Positions 36,998-51,714 of a DNA stretch of 64,000 nt are shown here, piece by piece. This DNA is from Thamnidium elegans. Taxonomy: Eukaryota > Mucoromycota > Mucoromycetes > Mucorales > Mucoraceae. The notes below the pieces were generated by a model that saw nothing but the letters and a program-made list of their open reading frames with translations, ran no database searches and was not told where the DNA came from. Position 1 is the first letter of the stretch. Each line of letters starts with the position of its first letter. Position numbers and translations under genes: made by a program. The stretch lies in the NCBI GenBank assembly GCA_025201345.1, contig JAIXMG010000008.1, forward strand, positions 1,240,001 through 1,304,000, read 5' to 3'.

Positions 36998-39900
36998 ATG
37001 CTCGACGAGGATACTTCTCTCCCCCCGTCGTCTTCTATTATTTCACCTGCAGCAGAAGTCTTGCTGTTATTTGATCATCGCAAACTTCAAGAGTATTTTG
37101 AGCAGTTATTACCTTTAATCTTGGATGCCGAAGTTTCTGATTTAGAAAATACCTTGTTTGCTTATCCTGACACTGCTGAAAAGTTTAAACGTTTTGCTAA
37201 TGATGCTCAAACTCCTGTCATCTTTATTCTTAAAGAAAAGGAAGGTGGTAAAGATGAAGGTAAAAAAATAAAAAAAACTCTATATATCACCCCTGAATTT
37301 TTTTTTATTAACGCGTATTCTTTATATTAGATGATGCTTCATCTCCACCAACCTACTCTTATACCGTTTCTCATGAAATTACATACCTTCCAACTCACGT
37401 TGGTTCTCTTGCTGTCATTAAGCGTTTACCTACTCTTGATCAGTCAAGACCTCTTCAAAACCAGTTACAATTAATTAATTTACCCGGTGCTAATTCTGGT
37501 GAGCCTGGTCAAACAAGTGCTTATGAATTCTTACATTCTTATATCCATTTGGCTGTCAGTCCTTATTTCAATGCCTACGTTAATGCCAGACATGGAAAGG
37601 CTGGTAATGAAGCTAGTTCAAAAAGCAAGAATGAGGACAATAAAATGGGTGTTCCCATGGCCAAGAAAAAGATGGCTGAACTCGAATTGAGTTTGCTTCA
37701 CTTGCAACAAAACGTCGAGATTCCTGAAATTTCACTCAATATTCATCCTGTAGTTCAAAAGGCTGTCGATAAGGTAATATATATATATATATATATATAT
37801 GCATTACTTGATTAATACCTGTATTAAATTTAACATTATTTTATAGTGTCGAGAACAAAACAAGCGTGTAACAGTTGAGTCTGTCGACCCTACTCTCTTC
37901 TCTGATTCTTCTTTCCTTAATAAACTTCAAAGTGATGTCAATGGTTGGATCAAAGAAATTCAAAAAGTTACCAAAATGTCTCGTGATCCTGCCAGTGGCA
38001 CCGCTATCCAAGAAATCAATTTCTGGTTAAGTATGGAGCGTGCCTTGGAAAAGATTGATGAGCAACTCAAGAGTGATCAAATTAGTATGTATTTTATACG
38101 GACAAAAAAAAAAAAAAAGATAGATTTCTAACAGCATTATTATAGCTTTAACACTTGATATTCTTAAGCATGCTAAACGTTTCCATGCTACTGTCAGTTT
38201 TATTGCTGATACAGGTCTTAAAGAGGGAATGGAACTTGGTAAGCAATAGTACTTTTTTATATAACTGCCTGAAACTCATGCTATTTTTTCCCCTCTGTTA
38301 TTAGTTCATAAATACAATCAATTGATGAAGGATTTCCCTTTGAATGAACTTTTATCTGCAACTGATTTGGACAAGATTAGAGATTCTTTACATCAGATTT
38401 TCGGTCATCTCAATAAGAAGCTCAAGTTATCACCTTATCCTATTCGTCGTGCGCTTCCTTTAGTTGAAGCTATTTCTCGTGATTTAAATGACCAGCTTTT
38501 AAAGGTCCTCGGTAGCCGTCGTATGATGTATATGGAATATGATGATTTTGAGCGCACAACTGCAGGAGCAGAAACCGTTTTTCATACATGGGACGATTTA
38601 ATCAAGGAGTTTACTAATGTTGCTCGTGATGTTACACGTAAGCGATCCGAAAAATTCTTACCGATCAAGATTAATCCTGCACATGCCAAATTACAAGAGC
38701 GTGTTACATTTGTTCGTGCTTTCCGTAAGCAACATGAACAACTTCACCAAACCATTGTTCGTGTGATGACTAGTCCTCGTGCCAAGAAGGCTACAGTCGT
38801 TGTCGATGGACAAGTTAAATCCGTTATGGAAGAAGAAGAGAGTGTCAGTATTAGCGATATTAACGCTGTTGAGGAAGTTAAACTTGCTTATGAAAGTGTT
38901 AAAAATATTGATGTCCTTGATGTCTCTCCTGAGGGAACCGAGATTTGGGTTCAAGCAGAAACTGCTTACAATGAACGTGTTTCTCGTGTGGAAAATCAAA
39001 TCATTGCTCGTTTGCGTGATCGTTTGGGTACTGCAAAGAGTGCTAATGAAATGTTTCGTGTATTTTCCAAGTTCAATGCATTGTTTGTTCGTCCCAAGAT
39101 TCGTGGCGCTATTCAAGAGTATCAAACTCAGTTGATTGATAGCGTCAAGGAAGATATCAATAAGTTACACGACAAGTTCAAGATGCAGTATAGAAATTCA
39201 GAGGCGTATCATATGGCTCAGTTACGTGATTTGCCTCCTATTTCAGGCGCTATCATTTGGGCTCGTCAAATTGACCGTCAGTTATCACTTTATATGAAGC
39301 GTGTTGAAGATGTTCTCGGTAAAGGTTGGGAACTCTACGCTGAAGGTCAAAAGCTCCAAATTGAAAGTAGCAGTTTCCGTAAAAAGCTGGATACTCGTCT
39401 TATTTACGAAAATTGGCTTCAAGAAATCACTAAACGTGATCTTTCTGTTTCTGGACGTATCTTTGAGATCTCTCGTAACCGTGTTCAAAAGAAATCGTTA
39501 TTGCTTGGTGTCAATTTCGACGGTCAAATTATTACTTTGTTCAAGGAAGTTAGAAACTTACTCTGGCTTAATTTCCAAGTACCTCATACTATCTCCAATG
39601 TTGCTAAAGATGCTAAACGTGTTTATCCTTTCGCTGTCAGTTTAATGGAGACCGTACGTACCTTCTCTCAAACTGTTCATAAAGTAAACCGTAACCCTGA
39701 AATTGCTACGCTGGTAGCTGGTTATCGTAATGAAGTCCATACCATGATTACAAAGGGTATCAATTTACGTTGGGATTATTTTGTTAATACTTATGATGCC
39801 CATCATCGTCCTTTGTCTTATTTAACTGGGACTCCCTTGGATGCTCGTGAAAACAGACACGTTATGTTTGTTCGTGAGTTTGCTAATGTCGTTTCTGTAT

Positions 39901-42900
39901 TCCAAGACAAGGTTGATTCTTTGATTGGTTATTATGATGAAATTACAAAGGGCATTGATGAGATGAAGGCCTGTCCTTATCAAGCGGAAAGATTTGAAGA
40001 TGATTTAAGCCGTGTTCAAAAGCTTGTAAGTATTCGATTTATATGCATACATGTACTTACGTATTAACCTTAAATGCACTTTATAGATCGATCGATTGAA
40101 TCTTGAGAATTATTCTAACCTTGATCAATGGGTTAGTGGTTTAGATAAGCGTATTGAAACAGTCTTGATTTCTCGCTTGCAGCAAGCCATTCGTGCTTGG
40201 ACTAGTGCATTTATGGGTGTCACTGAAGATGCTATTATCCCTGAAGCCAGTGCATCCAAGAGTAGACGTAAGAGAAAGGCAGGTGCTCATCGTGATAGTA
40301 TTGCTACTATTGAAGAGAACAATGTCTCTGCTCAAAAGTCTCCTGATGTTAAGCCTGATCTTCAACCTATTGTTCATGAAATTCGTATTCGTAATCAACT
40401 CATGTACCTTGATCCTCCTATTGAGCAAGCTCGTACCAACTGGTGGTTCCAATTGCATGATTGGTTAGCAGTTGTTTGTCATCTTCCTCGTATCCAAAGT
40501 TCTCGTTATGAGGGTGGTTTGAGTGTTAAAGATAACCCATCTATCGAAAAGACCTATTCTAGTTTGTTGACTCGTATGGGAGACAATTCTCTTGAACACG
40601 CTTATCAAATTGTCGAAGATAAGATTCGCCAAGTCTCTGATTATGTTGGTATTTGGTTACAGTACCAATCCCTTTGGGATTTAGAGTCTAGTCATGTCTT
40701 TACTATCCTTGAAGACGATCTTGGTAAATGGCAACAGATTTTATTGGAAATTAAAAAGGCTCGTTCTACCTTTGATAATTCTGAAACTGAACAATCTTTC
40801 GGCCCTCTTGTTGTTGATTATGAACAAGTCCAAAGTAAAGTCAATCAAAAGTACGATCAATGGCAACGTGAAATTCTTAACAAGTTTGGTTCCCTTTTGG
40901 GCTCTTCTATGAAGGATTTCCATACTTCTGTTTCCAAAGCACGTTACGAATTGGAACAACAGTCTATTGAAAGTAATTCGACTGGTGAAGCAGTTACATT
41001 CATTACCTTTGTTCAGGACTTAAAGCGTAAGGTTGCTAAGTGGAGCCAAGACGTCGATCTTTTCAGACAAGGTCAAAAGACTTTGGAACGTCAACGTTTC
41101 CAGTTCCCCAACGACTGGGTTTATGTTGACCAAGTCGATGGCGAATGGAGTGCTTTCAATGAAATCTTGGGTAGAAAGAATAACACTATTCAAGAACAAA
41201 TTGCTGGTTTACAAATGAAGATTGTTGCTGAGGACAAGGTCGTTGAGCAAAAGATTCGTGATATCTGTGCTGAATGGGAAAAGAGCAAACCTGTACAAGG
41301 TGACATTAAGCCTGATATTGCTACCAATACATTATCCATCTTTGAAGGTCGTGTTACGCGTCTCAAGGAGGAATATGATATGGTTTGTCGTGCCAAGGAA
41401 GCTCTTGACTTGGAGCAAAATTCCGAAGGTCGTTTGGATCCTGTTCTTGAAGAACTTCGTGATTTGAAGTCTGTTTGGACTTCTCTTGCTCGTGTCTGGC
41501 AATCTGTTTATGAAACCCGTGATACTCCTTGGTCATCCGTTGTACCTCGTAAGGTTCGTCAACATATTGATGAACTTGTTAACTCTACCAAGGAAATGCC
41601 TAACCGTATGAGACAATATGCTGCTTATGAGTTTATGCAAGATACTCTTCGTCAACTTTTACGTGTCAATCCCCTTGTAGGTGACCTTAAATCCGAAGCT
41701 CTTCGTGAACGTCATTGGCGTCAAATCTTCAAGTCTCTTCGTGTTGAAGGTCGTTTCACTTTATCTGAAATGACAATTGGTCACTTGTGGGATCTTGATT
41801 TAAAGCGTAATGAATTGGTTATTAAGGAAGTTATTTTACAAGCTCAAGGTGAAATGGCTTTAGAAGAGTTCTTGAAACAAATCAAGGAAACTTGGACTGG
41901 TTATGTACTCGATCTTGTCAATTATCAAAACCGTTGTCGACTTATTCGTGGTTGGGATGATTTATTCACCAAGTCTGGTGAACATATCAATTCTTTAACT
42001 GCCATGAAACTTTCTCCCTACTATAAGGTATTTGAGGAAGATGCTGCTGCCTGGGAAGATAAATTAAATCGTGTTCATGTCTTATTTGATGTCTGGATTG
42101 ATGTTCAACGTCAATGGGTTTACTTGGAAGGTATTTTCAGCGGTAGTGTCGATATTAAGCATTTACTTCCTGTCGAAACGTCTCGTTTCCAAAGTATCAA
42201 TACTGAATTCTTGACTGTCATGAAGAAAGTTTACAAGTCTCCTTTTGTTATGGATGTACTTAATATTCCTAATATCCAAAAGTCATTGGAACGTCTTGCT
42301 GAATTATTGAGTAAGATTCAAAAGGCTCTTGGTGAGTATCTTGAACGTGAGCGTTCTTCTTTCCCTCGTTTCTATTTCGTTGGTGATGAAGATTTACTTG
42401 AAATTATTGGTAACAGTAAGGATATCCTTCGTATTCAAAAGCATTTCAAAAAGATGTTTGCTGGTATTTCTACCATTTTATTGAATGATGATTTGACTTC
42501 TATTACTGGTATGGCTTCTAAGGAAGGTGAAGAGGTTATCTTTAAGAATCCTGTATCCGTTAAGGACAATCCAAAGATTAATGATTGGTTAACACTTCTT
42601 GAAAACGAAATGCGTGTCTCTCTTGCCTTGTTATTGAATGATGCTGTTACTGAACTGGATACTATTTACAATGCCGATGAAATGAGTTCTCCTGAGTTTA
42701 TGGAGTGGATCGATCGTTATCCTGCTCAGCTTGTTGTTTTAGCTGCTCAAATTATTTGGACTCAATCTGTTGATAAAGCTTTGACTACTGTTGAAACTAC
42801 TGGTGGTGACCATTCTCCTCTTCAACGCTCTGTTGAACTTGTTGAAAGAAATCTTAATATCTTGGCTGATGCTGTATTATTGGATTTACAAGTTATCAAG

Positions 42901-45900
42901 CGTAGAAAGTGCGAACATCTTGTTACTGAACTTGTCCATCAACGTGATGTTACACGACAATTGACTACCGATAAAATTTCGTCTCCCAAGGACTTCAACT
43001 GGCTTTACCAAATGCGTTACTACTTTAACCATGCCGTTGAAAACCCTATTCATCGCTTAACTATTGACATGGCTAATGCTCAATTCTATTATGGTTACGA
43101 GTATCTTGGTGTTGTCGATCGTCTTGTACAAACACCTTTGACTGATCGTTGTTACTTAACTTTAACTCAAGCCCTTGAACAAAGACTTGGTGGTTCTCCT
43201 TTCGGTCCTGCTGGTACTGGTAAAACCGAATCCGTTAAAGCTTTAGGTATTCAACTTGGTCGTTTCGTACTTGTCTTTTGTTGTGATGAAACTTTTGATT
43301 TCCAAGCTATGGGTCGTATTTTCATCGGTCTTTGTCAAGTTGGTGCATGGGGTTGTTTCGATGAGTTCAATCGTCTTGAAGAACGTATCTTGTCTGCTGT
43401 TTCTCAACAAGTACAAACTATTCAATTGGGTTTGAAGGAAGCTACTACTAACCCTAACCATGAGGTTGAATTGGTCGGTCGTAACGTTCGTGTCAATACT
43501 GATACTGGTATTTTCATCACCATGAATCCTGGCTATGCCGGTCGTTCCAACTTACCAGACAATTTGAAGAAATTGTTCAGAAGTATGGCAATGACTAAAC
43601 CCGATCGTGAATTGATTGCACAAGTCATGCTTTACTCTCAAGGTTTCCGTACCGCAGAAATTTTGGCTTCAAAGGTGGTTCCTCTTTTCAACTTGTGTTC
43701 TGAGCAACTTTCTCCTCAATCTCATTATGATTTCGGTTTACGTGCTCTTAAGAGTGTATTGGTTAGTGCTGGTAACCTGAAGCGTGATCGTCTTACCTCT
43801 CTTCGTAATGAAATTGAAGAAGGAAAGGCTGATGTTACTGAATACACAGCTATTTCTGAACCTGTTCCCGAACAACAATTGCTTATTTCCAGTATTCGTG
43901 AAACTGTTGAACCTAAATTGGTTGCTGAAGATATTCCTCTTTTAACTAGTTTGCTTGCTGATGTCTTCCCTGGTGTTCACTACGCCCCTGTCAATTTGGA
44001 TCGTCTCAAGGATGAATTACGTAAAGTATGTCATGAACGTCGCCTTGTTGCCGGTGAAGCTTGGATGGATAAGGTCATTCAATTGTATCAAATCCAAAAT
44101 ATTCATCACGGTTTGATGATGGTTGGTCCATCTGGTGCCGGTAAATCTACTGCCTGGAAAACTCTTTTGACCGCACTTGAGCGTGTTGAAGGCGTTGAAG
44201 GTATTGCATACAATATTGATCCTAAGGCTATTCCCAAGGATGCTCTTTACGGTACATTGGATTCTACCACTCGTGAATGGACTGATGGTTTGTTTACTCA
44301 TATCCTTCGTAAAATTGTTGATAACGTTCGTGGTGAAAGTCAAAAGCGTCATTGGATTATCTTTGATGGTGATGTTGATCCTGAATGGGTAGAGAATTTG
44401 AATTCCGTTCTGGATGATAACCGTTTATTGACTTTGCCTAATGGTGAACGTCTCAATTTACCTCCTAATGTTCGTATCATGTTTGAAGTAGAAACTTTGA
44501 AATATGCTACTTTGGCTACTGTCTCTCGTTGTGGTATGGTCTGGTTCAGTGAAGATATTATTACTTTACCCATGGTCTTTACCAACTACCTTGAGACTTT
44601 GCGTAATGTACCTATGGACGAAATTGAAGAAGATGGCCCTACTACTGTTCGTCGTATTGCTGACCCAGCTACCTCTACTGATGAAGCTGTCGCTTCCATT
44701 TCTCCTAACCTTGCTACTCAACGCGCTATCGCTGCCATTATGGCTAACGATCTCTCTGATGAAAATTGTTTGGTTGCTAAATGTTTAGATTATGCTTCTA
44801 CTTTAGAACATATCATGGACTTTACTCGTATGCGTGTTCTCTCTACTTTCTTCTCGTTACTCAACAAGACTGTTCGTAACGTTCTTGAATATAACTCCCA
44901 ACATTCCGATTTCCCAATGACTGGCGATCACTTGGAAGGTTATATTACTAAGCGTGTAGTTTACTCTGTCATTTGGAGTTTCTCTGGTGATTGTAAGCTT
45001 GAGGTTCGTGCTACTCTTGGCGACTTTGTTCGTGGTGTTACCACTTATGAGTTACCTCCTGCCGCCAATAATTCTAGTGTCATTGATTTTGATATTGCTG
45101 TGAATACTGGTTTATGGGTTCCTTGGGAGTCCAAGGTCCCTGTCATTGAAATTGAAACTCATAAGGTTGCTGATGCCGATATGATTATTCCTACTGTTGA
45201 TACTATTCGTCACGAAGAAGTATTATACTCTTGGTTATCTGAACATAAGCCCCTTATCCTTTGTGGCCCTCCTGGTTCTGGTAAGACCATGACCTTGTTC
45301 AGTGCTCTTCGTAAACTTCCTGATATGGAAGTTGCAGGTCTCAATTTCTCTAGTGCTACTACACCCGAACTTATTCTCAAGACGTTTGAACAACATTGTG
45401 AGTACAGAAAGACTCCTAATGGTGTTATCTTGTCTCCTACCATGATTGGTCGTTGGTTGGTTATCTTCTGTGATGAAATCAATTTACCTGCTACTGATAA
45501 GTACAATACTCAACGTGTTATTTCTTTCCTCAGACAGTTGGTTGAGTACAATGGTTTCTGGAGAACAAGCGATAAATCTTGGGTATCTTTGGAACGTATT
45601 CAATTTGTTGGTGCTTGTAACCCTCCTACTGATCCTGGTCGTGTACCTCTTTCTCATCGTTTCCTTCGTCATGCTCCTTTAGTCATGGTCGATTATGCTG
45701 GTCAACTCTCTCTTATGCAAATTTACGGTACCTTTACTCGTGCTATGCTTAAGGTGATCCCCAACTTGCGCGGTTACTCTGAACCTCTTACTGCAGCCAT
45801 GGTAGATCTTTACTTGGCTTCTCAAAAGCGTTTCACGCCTGATATTCAAGCACATTATATTTACTCTCCTCGTGAATTGACACGTTGGGTCCGTGGTATT

Positions 45901-48900
45901 TATGAAGCTATCAAACCTTTGGAAACTTTGACAGTAGAAGGTTTAGTTCGTATTTGGGCTCATGAAGCTTTACGTCTTTTCCAAGATCGTTTGGTAGATG
46001 AGGAAGATCGTAAATGGACCGACGATATGATTGATTCTATTGCTATGAAACATTTCCCTGCTCTTAACCAAGAGGAAGCACTAGAACGTCCTATTCTTTT
46101 CTCCAACTGGTTATCCAAGAATTATATCCCTGTTAAGCGTGATCAATTGCGTGAATTTGCAAAGGCTCGTCTCAAGGTCTTTTATGAAGAAGAACTTGAT
46201 GTTGCACTCGTCTTGTTTAATGATGTACTTGAACATGTACTTCGTATTGATCGTGTATTCAGACAACCTCAAGGCCATCTTTTGCTTATTGGTGTCAGTG
46301 GTTCAGGTAAAACTACTTTATCTCGTTTCGTTGCCTGGATGAATGGTTTGAGTGTTTTCCAAATCAAGGTTCATAACAAGTATACTGGTGCTGATTTCGA
46401 TGATGATCTTCGTACTGTACTTCGTCGTGCTGGTTGTAAGGGAGAAAAGATCTGTTTCATTATGGATGAATCTAATGTATTGGATTCCGGTTTCTTGGAA
46501 CGTATGAATACTCTCTTGGCTAACGCAGAAGTCCCTGGTTTGTTTGAAGGTGATGAATACTCTGCTCTTATGACTGCCTGTAAGGAAGGTGCTCAACGTG
46601 ATGGTTTGATGCTTGATTCTAATGAGGAATTATACAAGTGGTTTAATCAACAAGTTATGCGTAACTTGCATGTTGTCTTTACTATGAATCCTCCTGAAGG
46701 TGGCCTTGCTTCTCGTGCAGCTACTTCTCCTGCCTTGTTCAATCGTTGTGTTTTGGATTGGTTTGGTGACTGGCCCGATCAAGCTTTCTATCAAGTTGGT
46801 ATGGAGTTCACGAAGACTTTGGATTTGGATGTTCCCAATTTCAAGCCTGCTTTGAATTTCCCTGTTGCTTACCGCAACTTGCCTCATTCTCCTAATCATC
46901 GTGAAGCTGTTGTTAATGCCCTTGTCTATGTTCATCAATCTCTTTATGAGATCAATGCTAAACTCAGTAAACGTCAAGGTCGTCACAATTATGCTACACC
47001 TCGTCATTTCTTGGATTTCATCTCTCACTATGTTCGTTTGTACAATGAAAAGCGTGAAGATTTGGAAGAACAACAACGCCATCTTAACGTTGGTTTAGAG
47101 AAATTGAAGGATACTGTTATCAAGGTTGAAGAATTGAGAAAGAGTCTTGCTATCAAGAAGAATCAACTCGAATTGAAGCAAAACCAAGCTAATCGAAAGA
47201 TCGAGCAGATGTTGGCTGATGAAAAGGAAGCGGAACAGAAGAAGGTCGATTCACTTCAAATCAAGGCTAACTTGAAGATTCAAAACAAGGAAATTGAAGC
47301 TCGTCGTACTGTTGTCGATAACGATTTGGCAAATGCCGAACCTGCTGTCAAGGAAGCAGAGAACAGTGTCAGAAGTATTAAGAGACAACATCTTACTGAA
47401 GTTCGTTCCATGAGTAATCCTCCTGAAGCTGTCAAACTTACCATGGAGTCTGTTTGTATCATGTTGGGTCACAAGATTGATAGTTGGAAGACTGTTCAAA
47501 GTATGATTCGTCGTGATGACTTTATTTCCAGTATTGTCAATTACAATACCGAGTTACAAATTACCAAGCAGTTACGAAAGTACATGCGTGAGAATTTCCT
47601 CAATAATCCTAATTTCGAGTATGAAGCAGTCAACCGTGCCTCCAAGGCTTGTGGTCCTCTTTTCAAATGGGTTACTGCTCAATGTAACTTTTCAGAAATC
47701 TTGTATCGTGTTGGTCCTCTTCGTGAAGAATTGAATCAATTGCAAACAAGCTCTGATGATACCAAGAACCAAGCTGTTGAAATTGAACAAATGATTACTG
47801 GACTTGAAGATAGTATTGCTCGTTATAAGGATGAATATGCTGCTCTTGTCGGTGAAACTCAATTGATCAAGTCTGAAATGGAACGTGTTAAGTTCAAGGT
47901 TGATCGTAGTATTACTCTCTTGAGCTCATTGTCTTCTGAAAAGATTCGTTGGGAGTCTGCTAGTCAAGCTTTCGAAAGTCAAATGGGTACTATTGTTGGT
48001 GATGTTCTTTTAGCTGCTGCTTTTATGGCTTATGGTGGTTACTTTGATCAACAATATCGTGATATTTTAATTCAGAAATGGATGGATCATCTTTTAGCTG
48101 CTAATATTCAATTCAAGCATGAAGTTTCATTAACAGAGTATCTCTCTACTGCTGATGATCGCCTCTCATGGCAAGAAAACTCACTTCCTGTTGATCAACT
48201 TTGTATTGAAAATGCTATTATGCTTAAACGCTTTGATAGATATCCTTTGATTATTGATCCCTCTGGTCAAGCTACCAATTTCTTAATTAACGAATACAGG
48301 GATCGTAAGATTACTGTTACTAGTTTCTTGGATGATTCATTTATTAAGAATCTTGAGAGTGCTTTGCGTTTCGGTAACCCCATTTTAATTCAAGATGTTG
48401 AACATTTGGATCCTATTTTGAACCCTGTTCTTAATAAGGAACTTCGTCGTACTGGTGGTCGTGTATTAATTCGTTTAGGTAGTCAAGATATTGATTTCTC
48501 GCCTGCGTTTACTCTTTTCCTTTCTACTCGTGACCCCTCTGTTAATTTTGCTCCTGATATTTGTTCTCGTGTTACGTTTGTCAATTTCACAGTGACTCGT
48601 GGTAGTTTACAAAGTCAATGTTTAAATAAGGTGTTGAAGGCTGAACGTCCTGATGTGGATCAAAAGCGTACTGATTTGATTAAGCTTCAAGGTGAGTTCC
48701 AACTCAAGTTGCGTCATCTTGAAAAGTCATTGTTGCAAGCTTTGAATGAGTCCAAGGGTAATATCCTAGATGATGATAAGGTCATTGATACTTTGGAAAC
48801 TTTGAAGAAGGAAGCAGCCGAGATTACTCGTAAGGTGGATGATACCAATACAGTTATGCAAGAAGTTGAACAAACTACTGCTATTTATACGCCTCTTGCT

Positions 48901-51481
48901 CATGCTTGTAGTTCTATTTTCTTTGCCATGGAACAACTCAATTTGGTTAACCATTTCTATCAATTCTCGTTAGATTTCTTTTATGAAATCTTTGAGTACG
49001 TTATTCATGCTAACCCCAACTTGAAGGGTATTGTCGATCCTACTGAACGTTTAGAAATTTTGTCTCGTGATTTGTTCACTGCTGCCTACAAGCGTGCTTC
49101 TCGTACTTTGATTCACGAAGATTATAACATGTATGCAGTCTTACTTTGTCAAATTCGTATTCGCGGTGCACAAGAAAACATGGATGAAACTGAATATGAT
49201 TTCCTTTTGAGTGGTGGTGATGCGGCTGTTGGATCTACTTTAACTGCTTCTAGTTTGAATATGCCTAGCTTTATTTCAGATGATACTGTACAACGTATGA
49301 AGGAGTTCTCAACATTGGCTTGTTTCAGCAATATGATGGAACATGTGCTTATAAATGAAGATGAATGGAGAAAGTTTATGGAAGATGATAACCCTGAAAT
49401 GATTGTACCAAAATGTTGGGAAGGTGCTGGTAGTAATGGTAAGTGTATTGGGCTTTTTATATCAAAAAGGTAATCTGTTTACTTATACTCCATATATGTA
49501 TTATTTTAATTTAGGTGCTTTGGATTCTCTCAGAAAAATGTTGGTTGTCAAATGTTTCAGACCTGACCGTTTGTTACCTGCAACTTCCATTTTCGCTACA
49601 GAAATCTTTGATGCTGAATTTATGAATAGTGGAGAATTGAATTTACAGCAAATTGTAATGGAAGAAGTTGGAAGTGCTACACCTTTAGCATTCTGTTCTG
49701 TTCCTGGATACGATGCAAGTTACCGTGTTGATAACTTAGTTGCTGAAAATAACACTCGTTGTACATCTGTTGCTATGGGTTCCGCTGAAGGTTTTGCACT
49801 TGCCGATCAAGCAATTTCTACTGCTATTAAGACTGGTAACTGGGTTATGTTGAAGAATGTTCATTTAGCACCTTCTTGGCTTGGTCAACTTGAAAAGAAG
49901 TTGCATAGTATGAAACCTCATAATAGTTTCCGTCTCTTCTTGACTATGGAAACTAATCCCAAGGTGCCTGTAAACTTGTTACGTATGTCTCGTGTGTTGA
50001 TGTTTGAACCTCCTCCAGGTATCAAGGCCAACCTTACCGAATCTCTTCGTAGTATTCCACCTTCTCGTTTACAACGTGGACCTACTGAACGTTCCCGTCT
50101 TTACTTTATGTTGGCATGGCTTCATGCTGTCGTTCAAGAACGTTTGAGATATGTTCCTCTTGGTTGGACTAAATTCTATGAATTTAACGATTCAGATCAA
50201 GACTCTGCTTTTAGTACAATTGATAAATGGTTAGATCATGCATCTGGTGGCAGAGCAAATATTTCACCTGAAAAGATTCCTTGGGATGCTATTCGTTCAC
50301 TTTTGAAGCAATCCATCTACGGTGGTCGTATTGATAATGAATATGATCAACATCTTTTGAACTCGTTCGTGAATTCATTGTTTAGACCAGAATGTTATGA
50401 TATTGACTTTGAGCTTGTCAAGGGTAACGGTGAAAACGAAAAATCGATTGTTGTGCCTGATGGTACCAAGATGGAACAGTTCATGGATTGGGTTGGTAAA
50501 TTACCTGATCGTGAACCACCTACCTGGCTTGGTTTACCTTCTAATGCTGAAAGAGTGTTGTTGACTTTGAAGGGTAATAAGATGTTGTCCAAGGTTAGAA
50601 AGATGAAGAGTTTAAGTGATGATGACGAAACTGCGTATGCTCAAGATTCCACTGGTGCTGCAAGTAAGCAAGCCGTCAGTACTGCTCAACCTGCTTGGAT
50701 GCGTGCTTTGAATGCATCGATTACAACTTGGTTAAGTATTTTACCTTCCAATATTAAGATTATGCAACGTGATATCTCTGGTATTATGGATCCATTATTC
50801 AGATTCTTTGAACGTGAAAATCAAATTGCACGTAAGCTGTTACATATTATTCATGATGATTTAATTTCTCTACAAAAGGTTTGTCTTGGTGAACTGAAGC
50901 AAACCAATCATTTACGTCAATTGATGAATTGGTTAAACAAGGGATTGATTCCAGATCATTGGAAGAGATATAAAGTACCTCGTAATGCATCATTGAACTC
51001 ATGGCTCGCCGATCTTAAATTACGTTTGGAACAAGTAGAAGCGCTTGCACAAGAGAGCTCATTTGATCAAGTTGAAATTGCTATTGGTAGTTTGTTTACA
51101 CCTGAAGCATATGTTACAGCCACAAGACAAGCAACTGCACAAAGATATAAATGGTCTTTAGAAGAACTAGTTTTGGATGTTGATATTGGAGATAATAAGA
51201 AAGATGTTGCCGGATATCGTATTCGTGGATTAAAGATGGAAGGAGCCCAATGGGATAATAATGAAATTTGTTTGACTTCTGAACCCAGTAGTAAATTACC
51301 AAAGACAGCTATTCGATGGATTCGTAAAGAACAAAGAAAAGAAATTCAAAATGCTGTGGAATTACCTGTGTATCTCAATTCTGATAGAGCTGATCTATTG
51401 CTTACCATGACTGTACCTGCTAATGCTGAAGAAAAGGATAGAATCCCTCAAAGAGCTGTTGCTTTAATCATTTCCTTTTAA
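36998..51481 (+). CDS. DYN1: Cytoplasmic dynein 1 heavy chain
   Basis: Minus-end-directed microtubule motor for nuclear migration, retrograde endosome transport and spindle positioning. Seven exons (36998-37259, 37331-37773, 37847-38084, 38146-38238, 38305-40025, 40087-49438, 49515-51481) encode 4,691 residues, close to animal dynein 1. Exon 6 alone is 9.35 kb without an intron. Tail and linker fill residues 1-1950. Walker A motifs: AAA1 [10 protein letters not shown] near 1959, AAA2 GPSGAGKST near 2266, AAA3 [10 protein letters not shown] near 2646, AAA4 [10 protein letters not shown] near 2988. Walker B motifs include CFDEFNRLE (AAA1), CDEINLP (AAA3) and MDESNVL (AAA4). A coiled-coil stalk with microtubule-binding domain ([20 protein letters not shown]) covers about 3250-3560. 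AAA5, AAA6 and a full C-terminal region (to RAVALIISF) follow. All splice phases close. The gene is intact and upstream of a CM1-domain gene in the same orientation. Confidence 0.97.
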
Positions 51482-51714
51482 ATAAATAAAAAATATCGGT
51501 TGTTGTGTGACCTTTTTATTTTAACTATATTAAGTCAAACTCCTTAAAAAAGAAAGCGGGTTTTTTTTTCTTTCCCTCTTTATTTCACTTTCTTTCTTCT
51601 TTTTTTTTTCACTGCTATATAACTTTTTTTTTTTCACTTATTATCTTTTATATATACACGTTAGTTTGTTACATAAGACAGTTTTTTTTAAAAAAGAGAA
51701 AAAAAAGCTTTTTT

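Noticed and set aside
46630..47082. 150-codon open frame antisense to dynein exon 6, with similar long antisense frames throughout 38-50 kb
   Set aside because: Shadow of the biased codon use of the dynein gene; encodes no known domain.
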